From positions 124,159 through 188,158 of the forward strand of contig CEFQ01000004.1 in assembly GCA_900068845.1 (NCBI GenBank): DNA of 64,000 nucleotides, in the 5' to 3' direction. Of this stretch, positions 20,507-29,064 are shown piece after piece. Position 1 is the first letter of the stretch. Every line of letters begins with the position of its first letter. The DNA comes from Enterobacter ludwigii. GTDB taxonomy: Bacteria > Pseudomonadota > Gammaproteobacteria > Enterobacterales > Enterobacteriaceae. The notes under the pieces are model-generated. The model was not told where the DNA came from and did not search any database. It was given only the letters and a program-made list of their open reading frames with translations. A program made the position numbers and the translations under genes.

Positions 20507-22819
20507 ATGGTCGACCAGAAGCAGGATGCTGTGGAGCAGGATGCGCGTTCTGTTGCTCGTATTGAAACCACGGTGGATGACACGCTGTTAAAAAGCGTGG
20601 CTTGGATCTGCAAACACTATAAACGCGATAAAAGTGAAGAAGCGCTGGTGGCAGGTTTGCCTAAGGCCACGTTGCTTTCCCCATCACAGGCCATGACAGC
20701 GCTGGAAAATGCGGGCATTACCGGCGGTATGGTAGAGCGTCGTCTGCAGGATCTGCCGGAACAGTTGATGCCGATGATTCTGTTACGCAAAGAGGGCGGC
20801 GGCTGCATTGTGCTCTCGCGCCGCATTCACACTAATGAGGAAAATCAGCGCGAATTACGTTTTCAACTGGTGATGCCAGAAGTGAGCGCCTCTGCAGTAG
20901 AGATGAGCCTGGCAGAACTTAATGAAATCTATGCCGGCTTTGCCGTGATGGCGAAACCCACAGCCGTGGTTGATGAGCGCGCCAGTGAAATGCTGCCGGA
21001 AGTTAACGGTCATTGGCTGTTTACTACGCTGTGGCGCTATCGCCGGTATTACCGCAGCGCTGCGATTGCGGCGGTATTGATCAACGTCCTGGGCCTTTCC
21101 AGCATCTTCTTCACCATGAACGTCTATGACCGCGTAGTGCCGAACCAGGCATTCGTAACACTGTGGTCATTGGCGATTGGTGTCACCATTGCCATGGTCT
21201 TCGAAGCCGTCACCCGTTTCGTGCGTGCGCATCTGCTGGACATGGCCGGTAAAAAGGCTGATTTAGTGCTCGGCAGCATGCTATTCCGCCAGGCGCTCTC
21301 TATTCAGATGGAGCACAAACCGGCTTCCTCGGGTACGTTTGCCAACCAGATTCGTGAGTATGAATCGGTGCGTGATTTCGTGGCCTCCGCCACGCTGGCG
21401 GCGATCTCTGATTTGCCCTTCATCCTGATGTTTGTCGGCGTGATCTTCTTTATCAGCGGTCCGCTAGCGATCATTCCGCTGATGATGATCCCGTTGATCA
21501 TCATCGTCAGTGCCGCGATCCAGTGGCCGCTGGCGCGCATCATGAAAGAGAACCTGCGTGATGCCTCACTCAAGCAAGGTGTGCTGATTGAGTCGGTTGA
21601 AGGTATGGAAACGCTGAAGGGGGTAGGCGGCGAAGCACACATGCAGCGCCGCTGGGAAAACTTCAGTGCATTGCAATCAGCTAACTCAATGAAATCGAAG
21701 CGTTACTCCACGCTGGCAACCGGCGTAGTGACGTTCCTGCAGCAGTTCCAGACAGTGATGTTGGTGGTTGCCGGTGTTTATCTGATCAATGAAGGCACGT
21801 TCACCATGGGTGCGATGATCGCCACCGTGATGCTCGCCAGCCGCGCCACCGGCCCACTCGGTCAGGTGATTGGTCTGGCTGTACGTTATCAGCAGGCAAA
21901 AGCGGCATTAACCTCGCTCAATAAGCTGATGGAGATGCCTGTTGATCGTGACAGCAGCAAAACCTATCTCACCGATCCACCGCTGAGTGGTGAGATCACG
22001 CTGACCAACGTCAACTTCTCCTATCCGGCACCGCCGATGAAACCGAATCCGGAGATTCTCAAAGATATCTCGTTGAGCATCAAAGCCGGAGAACGCGTAG
22101 CGATTCTAGGCCGCATCGGTAGCGGTAAATCCACCTTATTACGTGTGATGGCACGTCTTTATCAACCGGTGAAAGGGCAGCTTTCGGCCGATGGTCTGGA
22201 TGTTAACCAGATTGATCCAGCGGACTGGCGCAAAGCCGTTGGTTTTGTCGGCCAGGATGCGCGCCTGTTTTACGGCACGCTGCGTGAAAACGTGATGATT
22301 GGGCGCCCAGATGCGACGGCCAGTGAGCTGCTGCGCGTGCTAAATCTGACCGGTTTAGATCAAGTCGCTGCACGCCATCCAAGTGGCATCAATTTAACCG
22401 TAGGTGAGGGCGGTGAAGGCTTGTCCGGCGGTCAGCGTCAGCTGGTTTCACTGGCAAGAACGCTGCTAACGCGTCCCAAAGTATTGCTGATGGATGAGCC
22501 GACCAGCGCGATGGATAGCATGACTGAAAACCAATTCCTCGCCCACTTACGTCGTGCCAGTGAAGGACACACGCTGATTGTAGTGACGCATCGTCCGTCC
22601 ATTCTGGCGCTGGTTGACCGCATCATCGTGGTTGAGGAAGGAAAAGTGGTTGCGGATGGCCCGAAAGAGCAGGTTCTGGCCGCGCTGGAAGGCAAAAATA
22701 AAGCGCGTCCGCAGCCGCGTCAGGCGGTTGAACAGGCAGTTCGTCCGCCAGAACCCGCAAACGATGCTTCGGCGGCGTCAGCGCCAGCAGAAGCCCCAGC
22801 AGAGGAGGCTGCAGTATGA
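20507..22819 (+). CDS. Type I secretion ABC transporter, permease/ATPase (LapB-like)
   Basis: This is a 770-residue inner-membrane exporter. The N-terminal ~140 residues are a C39-like domain without the peptidase cysteine, as in adhesin exporters that recognise an uncleaved C-terminal signal. Six membrane helices follow (about 175-440). The nucleotide-binding domain has Walker A GRIGSGKS (about 535), signature LSGGQRQ (about 639) and Walker B LLMDEP (about 660). The ATG at 20507 is preceded by AGGAG; an upstream GTG at 20459 is less likely. An Ala/Pro-rich tail ends the protein. It overlaps the adaptor gene by ATGA. Confidence 0.92.
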   Translation: MVDQKQDAVEQDARSVARIETTVDDTLLKSVAWICKHYKRDKSEEALVAGLPKATLLSPSQAMTALENAGITGGMVERRLQDLPEQLMPMILLRKEGGGCIVLSRRIHTNEENQRELRFQLVMPEVSASAVEMSLAELNEIYAGFAVMAKPTAVVDERASEMLPEVNGHWLFTTLWRYRRYYRSAAIAAVLINVLGLSSIFFTMNVYDRVVPNQAFVTLWSLAIGVTIAMVFEAVTRFVRAHLLDMAGKKADLVLGSMLFRQALSIQMEHKPASSGTFANQIREYESVRDFVASATLAAISDLPFILMFVGVIFFISGPLAIIPLMMIPLIIIVSAAIQWPLARIMKENLRDASLKQGVLIESVEGMETLKGVGGEAHMQRRWENFSALQSANSMKSKRYSTLATGVVTFLQQFQTVMLVVAGVYLINEGTFTMGAMIATVMLASRATGPLGQVIGLAVRYQQAKAALTSLNKLMEMPVDRDSSKTYLTDPPLSGEITLTNVNFSYPAPPMKPNPEILKDISLSIKAGERVAILGRIGSGKSTLLRVMARLYQPVKGQLSADGLDVNQIDPADWRKAVGFVGQDARLFYGTLRENVMIGRPDATASELLRVLNLTGLDQVAARHPSGINLTVGEGGEGLSGGQRQLVSLARTLLTRPKVLLMDEPTSAMDSMTENQFLAHLRRASEGHTLIVVTHRPSILALVDRIIVVEEGKVVADGPKEQVLAALEGKNKARPQPRQAVEQAVRPPEPANDASAASAPAEAPAEEAAV

Positions 22820-24057
22820 GTAAGTTGATGCCGTGGCGTAAAAGTGCAAAGAACCTTTCTGCCGCTGATGCGGAGTTTATGAACGACGTGCAGGCTTCTT
22901 TGCTGTCGCAAACCACGCCCGGTTCGAAGCTGGTGATGTGGATCATCATTGCTGTCCTCGTGGGCGGATTGACCTGGGCTAATTACGCGCGTGTTGAAGA
23001 GATAACGAAAGGCGATGGCAAAGTCATTTCACGCAGTCGCGAGCAGGTTATTCAGAGCCTGGAAGGCGGGATTCTGGCGGAAATGAATGTGCGGGAAGGC
23101 ACGGTTGTCGATCGCGGTGAGGTATTGCTAAAGATCGATCCTACTCGTGCGCAGTCCAGCTATCGCGAAGTCTTGAGCAAAGTGGTGGGCTTGAAAGGTA
23201 GCATTGCACGTCTGCGTGCAGAAGCCTATTCACAGCCACTTTCCTTTGATGAGCAGGTGAAAAGCGATCCCGCTGTTGTTGCCCAGGAAACCAAAGCGTA
23301 TGAATCACGCAAGCGCGCGTTAAATGACAGCATTACCTCATTACAACGTAGCTATGCGCTGTCAATGCGCGAGATTCATTTGGCGGAACCGCTGGCGGCA
23401 AAAGGTTTGCTGTCGGAAGTCGAGCTACTGCGTATGCAGCGTCAGGCGAACGATATTCAGGCTCAGATTGTTGAACGACGTAACCGCTATCAATCTGACG
23501 CTCATACCGAGTTAGGTCGCCTGGAATTAGAGCTGAGCCAGGTGAGCGAAAACCTGATTGGTCGTGCCGATATCGTTGATCGCACCACGGTCACTGCACC
23601 CGTGCGCGGTACGGTTAAAAACGTGCGTGTAAATACCATTGGCGGCGTTATTCAACCCGGTGAACACATTCTCGAAATCGTACCGCTGGAAGAGCAGCTG
23701 CTGGTGGAAGGAAAAATTCGGCCATCGGATGTCGCCTTCCTGCGTCCTGGTCTGCCGGCCAAAGTGAAAATCACCGCTTATGACTTTGCCATTTATGGTG
23801 GGCTTGATGGACATGTTGAGTACATCAGTCCAGACACCCTAAAAGACGATCAAAAAGCCGCGAGTGGACGTCCAGACGATACCTACTATCGCGTATTGAT
23901 CCTGACCGATAAAAGCACGCTGCATGCGGGTAATAAAGATCTGCCGATCATACCCGGCATGATCGCTACCGTTGAAGTGCGCACGGGTGAGAAGACCATT
24001 CTCGATTACCTGTTGAAGCCGGTCCTGAAAGCCAAAGAAGCATTCCGCGAGCGTTAA
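22816..24057 (+). CDS. HlyD-family type I secretion periplasmic adaptor (LapC-like)
   Basis: The 413-residue membrane-fusion protein has a short cytoplasmic N-terminus, one membrane helix (about 38-58), long alpha-helical hairpins (about 110-240) and split lipoyl/beta-barrel halves (VIQSLEGGILAEMNVREG; VTAPVRGTVKNVRVNTIGG). It should bridge the inner-membrane ABC transporter and the outer-membrane channel. Its ATG overlaps the stop of the ABC gene (ATGA), indicating translational coupling. The outer-membrane gene starts five bases after its end. Confidence 0.92.
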   Translation: MSKLMPWRKSAKNLSAADAEFMNDVQASLLSQTTPGSKLVMWIIIAVLVGGLTWANYARVEEITKGDGKVISRSREQVIQSLEGGILAEMNVREGTVVDRGEVLLKIDPTRAQSSYREVLSKVVGLKGSIARLRAEAYSQPLSFDEQVKSDPAVVAQETKAYESRKRALNDSITSLQRSYALSMREIHLAEPLAAKGLLSEVELLRMQRQANDIQAQIVERRNRYQSDAHTELGRLELELSQVSENLIGRADIVDRTTVTAPVRGTVKNVRVNTIGGVIQPGEHILEIVPLEEQLLVEGKIRPSDVAFLRPGLPAKVKITAYDFAIYGGLDGHVEYISPDTLKDDQKAASGRPDDTYYRVLILTDKSTLHAGNKDLPIIPGMIATVEVRTGEKTILDYLLKPVLKAKEAFRER

Positions 24058-24062
24058 TAATC

Positions 24063-25913
24063 ATGAAAAATAATAACAAGATGCGCCACGCAAAGGCGCG
24101 TCATCTCTCTTTGCTTGCCGTTTGTGTCGCGGTTGTCATGGCGCCTGCGATCAATGTCATGGCTGATTCCACCAGTGAGCTGATGATGTTTGCGGAGATG
24201 AGCGGCCAGCGCCCGGCCGCTCCGGCGGCGGCATCGATAAAGCCAGTGCGAACTCAACCTTTGCCGGTTGCTGCTCCGGCAGCGCCTGCAGCGCGGCCAA
24301 TCTTTGTTGAAAGGCAAGTGCCTGCACCGGTGGCCTACAGTGCTGCGCCGGTTCAGCCAGCAACGCCACCCGTTTCTCCGCCTGCGGTGGTAGACGTTTC
24401 GCCGCAACGGGTCAATGTCGAGCAGCCCGTTCAGATCAAATCCAGGCCGACTCAGCCCGCTGAGACGCAGGGCGGAGGCTTCCTGACTGAAGAGCAGCGT
24501 CGTCCACAACCCCAGCCGTTTAATCCGATGCAACCGGCGCTTAAGGTAAGCCCACCGCAATCTGCGTCAACGGCGACTTATGCGCCAGCAGAAAGCTCAA
24601 CGTCGGATTTCAAATATGTTAGCCAGCCAGTAGCCGATGCGGCAGTGAAGCTTTCGCCTGTAACCTTGAGCGGAACAGCCAATGAAACGGTGGCTGAGAG
24701 CGAAGTACGTCAAAAGTTTCTCTCAGCAGCACGCATCACCTGGCGTATTAGCCCGTCGTTAAAGTCTTATATCGCCCAAGGTGATGCGGCTGAAGCCAGC
24801 GTTGATGAAGCTAAAGGGCAACGCTGGCCGCAGGTTGACGTCAGTGCAGCTTCCGCGACCAAGGAGTTTGGTAGCGGGGCTAAAAACTATGAATATCAAG
24901 GTAATAAGCCTTCGTTAGGCGTTTCGGTAGCAACCAATCTTATCGATTTTGGCCAAACCAGCCGTACTATTGAAAGTCGCGAAGAGCGCGTTACGTCTGC
25001 ACTGCAATCAGTGCAGGCACAGCGTGAAGATTTGGCGATGCAGGTCAGTAATGCATTGATTGAGTGGAATAAACAGCAGCACGTCATTGCAATTAGCAAG
25101 CAGTATCTGGCGCGTATGGCGGAGCTGACCAAAATGCTCAGCGGTATTGTTCAGTCAGATACCGGACGTCGCAGTGAACTGACGCAGGCAAAAGGGCGCT
25201 TGTTGCAAGCACAAAGCTACCTGGAAAATGCCGAATCACGCGCACGTGATGTCGAAATCACTCTGAATCGTTTGATGGGCAACAGTCGTGTGACTTTACC
25301 GGCCAGCGATAAGTGGTCGCTTTCCTTTGGTGATTTAAATCGCCAGCTCGCGAGTCTGGATGTGCATCCGCTGATCTTGCGCGCCAGCGCCGAAGAACGA
25401 GCGGCTTTCAAAGAAGCGGAAGCGATTAAAGCCTCGGGCTTACCAAAACTGAACTGGACCGTCAGTAAAAACACGCGGGAAGATCAATACGGACGCCAGC
25501 CTGCATGGCAAACCGGGCTGAACGTCTCCTGGGGTTTATTCCGTGGCGGTTCAACCAACGCACAAGAAATTGCTGCGATTAAACGGGCTGAAGCGAGCCG
25601 TCAGCAGGTGCAGGAGCAGCGCCGCGATCTGGAAAACCGTGTGCGCGCAGCAAGTCAGAATGCACACTCAACAGCGGAACGCGCCGTATTGTACAAAAAC
25701 CTGATTGTGGAATCCGATCGTATACGTAAGGACTTCTTCGATCAGTGGTATCACTTAGGCCGCCGTTCATTGCTGGACGTACTGAGTGCAGAAAGCGATC
25801 TTTACAACAACCAGGTTAGCGAAGTTACTAACCGTTTTGATAGTTATGCCGCCATTATCAGCGGTTATGCTAACTCAGGAACGCTAAGCCGTTGGCTACT
25901 GACGGGAAAATAA
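24063..25913 (+). CDS. TolC-family outer-membrane channel of the type I system (LapE-like), Pro/Ala-rich N-terminus
   Basis: The protein has 616 residues. A signal peptide (about 1-35, ending MAPAINVMA) is followed by a ~190-residue Pro/Ala/Gln-rich, probably disordered segment. The OEP/TolC channel domain covers roughly 215-605, with helical repeats (DLAMQVSNALIEWNK; VSWGLFRGG). TolC-type channels are usually about 450-500 residues, so the N-terminal extension is unusual. It is the last gene of the three-gene secretion operon and is followed by a strong terminator. It is distinct from the housekeeping tolC found later in the window. Confidence 0.9.
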   Translation: MKNNNKMRHAKARHLSLLAVCVAVVMAPAINVMADSTSELMMFAEMSGQRPAAPAAASIKPVRTQPLPVAAPAAPAARPIFVERQVPAPVAYSAAPVQPATPPVSPPAVVDVSPQRVNVEQPVQIKSRPTQPAETQGGGFLTEEQRRPQPQPFNPMQPALKVSPPQSASTATYAPAESSTSDFKYVSQPVADAAVKLSPVTLSGTANETVAESEVRQKFLSAARITWRISPSLKSYIAQGDAAEASVDEAKGQRWPQVDVSAASATKEFGSGAKNYEYQGNKPSLGVSVATNLIDFGQTSRTIESREERVTSALQSVQAQREDLAMQVSNALIEWNKQQHVIAISKQYLARMAELTKMLSGIVQSDTGRRSELTQAKGRLLQAQSYLENAESRARDVEITLNRLMGNSRVTLPASDKWSLSFGDLNRQLASLDVHPLILRASAEERAAFKEAEAIKASGLPKLNWTVSKNTREDQYGRQPAWQTGLNVSWGLFRGGSTNAQEIAAIKRAEASRQQVQEQRRDLENRVRAASQNAHSTAERAVLYKNLIVESDRIRKDFFDQWYHLGRRSLLDVLSAESDLYNNQVSEVTNRFDSYAAIISGYANSGTLSRWLLTGK

Positions 25914-25922
25914 TGCACAGAC

Positions 25923-25948
25923 AAACCCGCTTCGGCGGGTTTTTTTTA
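25923..25948 (+). terminator. Rho-independent terminator of the type I secretion operon
   Basis: AAACCCGC-ttcg-GCGGGTTT followed by a T-run begins ten bases after the stop codon. The stem and tetraloop are textbook. Confidence 0.93.
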
Positions 25949-26029
25949 ACCCAACGTAAACGAACTGAATTTTTGAGTTGGCGGCGTGGCATAAGTCACT
26001 TTAGAATCGCGGCGAATTTTTTACCCAAG

Positions 26030-26244
26030 AGGAGAGCGACATTGGACATTTGTCCCGAACGATTACAGCAGGACCTCGCGGTAAGATAGCCTTAAAGCTG
26101 TCTTAACTGCCTGTTAAGACGGTGGATTTCCTTCCAGAATCACCCCTTTTCATTAGCATGATGCAGCAGATTCCTGGCTGTATTGGCACTGTCTGTGATC
26201 CATTATTTAACCGGATATTCCGCAAACAAAGAGTGGCGGAGTGA
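26030..26244 (+). promoter_or_regulatory. mgtC leader with two short frames and a perfect hairpin
   Basis: Between the upstream terminator and mgtC lie: AGGAG (26030-26034) correctly spaced before a 15-codon TTG frame (26042-26089); a perfect 8-bp inverted repeat GTCTTAAC-N5-GTTAAGAC (26100-26120); and a 28-residue ATG frame (26158-26244) that ends 8 bases before the mgtC start. This resembles the attenuator logic of the Salmonella mgtC leader, which has two short frames and alternative stem-loops. The peptides themselves show no recognised similarity. Whether they are translated is unknown. Confidence 0.4.
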
Positions 26245-26252
26245 GGTCTGAC

Positions 26253-26957
26253 ATGGATTGGAAAATCTTTTTATTGCGCGTCACCGTCGCGCTGGTATTG
26301 GGCGCGCTGATCGGCTGTGAGCGCCAGTTACGTCAACGTATGACCGGATTGCGCACCAATGCGCTGGTTAGCACCGGCGCTTGTCTCTTCGTTCTGATGA
26401 CTCAAAGCGTGCCTGGCATCGCAACCGACGCATCGCGCGTTGCAGCCTATGTGGTTTCCGGTATCGGTTTTCTCGGCGGCGGCGTAATCATGCGTGATGG
26501 TTTAAATATTCGCGGATTGAATACCGCCGCCACCTTGTGGTGTACCGCCGCCATTGGCGTGCTGTGCAGCATGGGATTATTGCTGGAAGCGACGATCGGC
26601 TGCATGATGATCCTGTGCGCGAATATTCTGCTGCGTGAACTGGCTTTAGGGATTAATCGACAAAACATCGTCTCTGCAGCCGAAGCGATACAACACTATA
26701 AAGTTCAAATTATCTGTTTGGCGCAAGATGAGGTTCAGGTTCGTAGTCTGATGCTGCACACGCTGGGCGGCAGCGGCCTGCGGCTGCAATCGTTGCACAG
26801 TGAAGATATGGATCCACCGCATCGTATGGAGGTGAATGCCGAAGTGATTGGTCATCCAACGTTAACCGATCAGCTTGAAAGCCTGGTGAGCCGCATTAGT
26901 CTGGAAAAAGGTGTGAGTTCGGTAAGATGGCAGGTGAGTGATTTAGAACATGATTGA
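26253..26957 (+). CDS. mgtC: MgtC/SapB-family inner-membrane virulence/Mg-stress protein
   Basis: The 234-residue protein aligns with Salmonella MgtC along its length: GALIGCERQLRQRMTGLRTNA, VSGIGFLGGGVIMRDGLN and RGLNTAATLWCTAAIGVL. The N-terminal ~140 residues hold about five membrane segments and the C-terminal ~90 form the cytoplasmic ACT-like domain. MgtC helps survival in low magnesium and inside phagocytes and inhibits F-ATPase in Salmonella. I chose ATG 26253, seven bases after GAGG; GTG 26241 is an alternative. No mgtB follows, so it is a solitary mgtC. Confidence 0.86.
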   Translation: MDWKIFLLRVTVALVLGALIGCERQLRQRMTGLRTNALVSTGACLFVLMTQSVPGIATDASRVAAYVVSGIGFLGGGVIMRDGLNIRGLNTAATLWCTAAIGVLCSMGLLLEATIGCMMILCANILLRELALGINRQNIVSAAEAIQHYKVQIICLAQDEVQVRSLMLHTLGGSGLRLQSLHSEDMDPPHRMEVNAEVIGHPTLTDQLESLVSRISLEKGVSSVRWQVSDLEHD

Positions 26958-27015
26958 TATCAATAATTGCGTTGGCATACATATCGCCATTTAATCGCTA
27001 CTTTGAAGTACCAAC

Positions 27016-27042
27016 AAAAAGCCACCTTGAAAGAGGTGGCTT
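27016..27042 (-). terminator. Terminator downstream of the tRNA 3'-end copy at the left att site
   Basis: AAGCCACCT/AGGTGGCTT stem with a T-run on the minus strand. The same terminator with a different loop follows the intact tRNA at 36701-36726, so this one marks the original chromosomal end left of the island. Confidence 0.75.
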
Positions 27043-27058
27043 AATAGTATGATTTTCA

Positions 27059-27108
27059 TCACTAAATTTGGTGGCCCCTGCTGGGTTTGAACCAGCGACC
27101 AAGCGATT
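27059..27108 (-). repeat. attL: 50-bp copy of the tRNA-Ile2 3' end
   Basis: Bases 27059-27108 are identical to 36743-36792. The repeat covers the last ~40 bases of the tRNA gene, including the CCA and the T-arm, plus 10 bases beyond. The anticodon arm and 5' half are absent, so this is not a functional tRNA. It is the expected footprint of a tyrosine-recombinase element inserted at a tRNA 3' end. Confidence 0.9.
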
Positions 27109-27138
27109 TTCAGTCCTAATTCAAAGCGATAAAAAAAG

Positions 27139-27235
27139 TAACTTACTGATTTTTATTGTTTTATTTAGGCCGAGTAGTGACGAGAAGTGGCACAGAGCGT
27201 TGCGCTCTGCTGCCACTTTGCTGCCATTGTATTGT
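27139..27235 (-). pseudogene. Remnant of the 3' end of an Imm-like cargo gene
   Basis: This segment is clearly similar to the 3' end of the gene at 29536-29973 (aligned with roughly 29522-29615). The minus-strand reading gives KVAAERNALCHFSSLLGLNK, against KVAAEYNVIQRFLSLIGLKK in the intact gene. Only about 30 codons are left. It indicates that the left unit once had a related gene between att and integrase, since replaced by the retron. Confidence 0.6.
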
Positions 27236-27319
27236 TGTTCTGAAAGCTAAGGTTTTCAGTCCGGCATTCAGAATGAGCCTCATAAGTACACAAGGCTAAT
27301 GTGCATGACTACGACATGA

Positions 27320-29041
27320 TTATTTCTTCGATTTATGATGATCAATTATTTCAATTATCGAGTCAAAAATTATTGAGAACTTAGAAAAATCAATCTTTTT
27401 TCTACGCTTCAATACTACGCCTTTAGCAAATGCCTCTTTACCATATTCGTTATCTTTACATTTGTTATTGGTTCTATTAAAAGTCTTTTTCGATAAAGTC
27501 TTTTTAAGGACGGATTCATCAAATAAATCCTCCATTGAACTTTCTTTTTCACCATTCAGGGGAGTAAATATAACATATAGATTTTTGGTAACCCAAGTCC
27601 ATTTCTCATTTCTGAGAGTGTCTTTTGAAGTTGTGACATTTGGGAATGAGTTACCTACCAGTGATTGAAAAATGCCGCCACCACCTGTACTTCCTGAATC
27701 ATTATCAAGTATCATGATTACAGGGCTTTCATGTGTTGATGTGGAGTATTTATTGCTCTTTTTATTATAGTTCAATAAAAAATCCCTAAGGTGGGTGCTT
27801 CCTCCATCGAGTTTAAGAAAGTATTTTGTTTTTATGCTATTTTTAAAAAATGAGATCTTGTAATCTCGGACATAAGATTTTTGTCCTTTTTTATCTCCGA
27901 TTAATGTTGGGTATTTTTCTGCTAGAGAGTCTAATGCAACTCTAAGATATGTAATATCTGTTTTCCCTTCTGTTAAAATAACTGGCTTTTCATTGGCGCA
28001 AAAGGATTTATAATAAATGAAATCGGAGTACAGCCGTTCTCTTTTGTTAAGGATGCCTTGATGTTGATGGGGTATTTTATTGTTGTGCTTATCAAGTGAG
28101 TCAATAAATCCCAGCATTCCAGTTAATTCATTGATTGAACCAGCTCTCTTTTGATTGGTTTGCTTATCGATCAAATGAAACTCGCCGGTTTTAAATAGGT
28201 TGTGAGTCATCGCTCGAACGTTGCGAGCATATGCATTACTAACATTCACCATTTTATTTACAGTTAAGCCAGTAACTTCTTGGCGACACTTTCTATCTAG
28301 TAGCCTTACCTTACTTAAGTTTAACGAAAAACCTGAATTCGTTATTTCTTTTAAAAATCTCCCATTTAAATTAATAGTGTAGCCTTCATGCGAGGTTATT
28401 ATTTGCTTTGGGAATTCGGATTTGTTTGTGGATATTGTTATATCATCAGCATATCGAGTGTATGTACACCCTGCTTTTTTTGATATTAAATTAAGACGTT
28501 GATCTAGTGAAAGTAAAATTAAGTTTGTAATCACTGGCGAGCAGGGGCTTCCTTGTGGGAGCCTGTTCTCATAACACGCAATTTTTGATATTACATTGCT
28601 CACTTCCTCATTTAATTTGAAGTGATTATTTTTAATAAAGTATCCTCTTACACGACCAAAATTAAATTCATCAAAAAAGTTACTCAAATCTAAATTAAGT
28701 ACCCATTTTTTTCTTTTATGTTTCTCTGCATTAGTAATTATGCTTCTTTCTCTTTCGAATCCGTGTGACAAATTGTTTTTAATATTCAATGATTTTCGGA
28801 TGTCGGCTAAGCAATCTTGAAGTAATTCGGATAGTCTTCTTTGGATTTCTTTTAGTTCAGGATCAGGAGAAGATATGGTTCGATCGTAACCATTTTTCTT
28901 TTTGATGCAAAAATCAGTGTATAGTTTTTCAGTATTTCTAATGTATACGACACGAGTAAGAAAAACAGGATTAATTCCCAAGAGTCGAGCAAGATCAGGT
29001 TTAGATTTACAGTTTTGTAATTTTTCTAGGCGAGTTTTCAT
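27320..29041 (-). CDS. Retron reverse transcriptase fused to a TOPRIM domain (Ec67/Eco2-like)
   Basis: The enzyme makes msDNA from the adjacent retron RNA. The protein has 573 residues when started at ATG 29041, which has AGGAG eight bases upstream; the Ec67 enzyme is 586. The RT core has NLDLSNFFDEF (Asp about 118), LPQGSPCSP (about 163), catalytic YADD (about 197-200) and the retron VTGLTVN motif (about 256). The C-terminal ~215 residues are a TOPRIM domain, with TEGKTD (Glu about 358) and LDNDSG (about 446-448), the layout of type I-C retrons. The final part (SSMEDLFD; KRRKKIDFSKFSIIFD) also matches Ec67. It follows the RNA gene on the same strand. Very AT-rich. Confidence 0.93.
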   Translation of the reverse strand: MKTRLEKLQNCKSKPDLARLLGINPVFLTRVVYIRNTEKLYTDFCIKKKNGYDRTISSPDPELKEIQRRLSELLQDCLADIRKSLNIKNNLSHGFERERSIITNAEKHKRKKWVLNLDLSNFFDEFNFGRVRGYFIKNNHFKLNEEVSNVISKIACYENRLPQGSPCSPVITNLILLSLDQRLNLISKKAGCTYTRYADDITISTNKSEFPKQIITSHEGYTINLNGRFLKEITNSGFSLNLSKVRLLDRKCRQEVTGLTVNKMVNVSNAYARNVRAMTHNLFKTGEFHLIDKQTNQKRAGSINELTGMLGFIDSLDKHNNKIPHQHQGILNKRERLYSDFIYYKSFCANEKPVILTEGKTDITYLRVALDSLAEKYPTLIGDKKGQKSYVRDYKISFFKNSIKTKYFLKLDGGSTHLRDFLLNYNKKSNKYSTSTHESPVIMILDNDSGSTGGGGIFQSLVGNSFPNVTTSKDTLRNEKWTWVTKNLYVIFTPLNGEKESSMEDLFDESVLKKTLSKKTFNRTNNKCKDNEYGKEAFAKGVVLKRRKKIDFSKFSIIFDSIIEIIDHHKSKK

Positions 29042-29064
29042 AACTGCTCCTATCCTTGAGTAGC

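Noticed and set aside
24054..24560. 168-codon minus-strand frame opposite the start of the TolC-like gene
   Set aside because: Arg/Trp-rich artefact of the Pro/Ala-rich coding sequence on the other strand.
27059..27108. A tRNA gene at the left end of the island
   Set aside because: Only the 3' part with CCA and T-arm is there; the anticodon arm and 5' half are missing, so it is an att copy, not a gene.
27320..29041. Group II intron-encoded reverse transcriptase
   Set aside because: The RT has the retron VTG motif, a TOPRIM tail and an adjacent msr-msd RNA, with no maturase domain or intron RNA ends.
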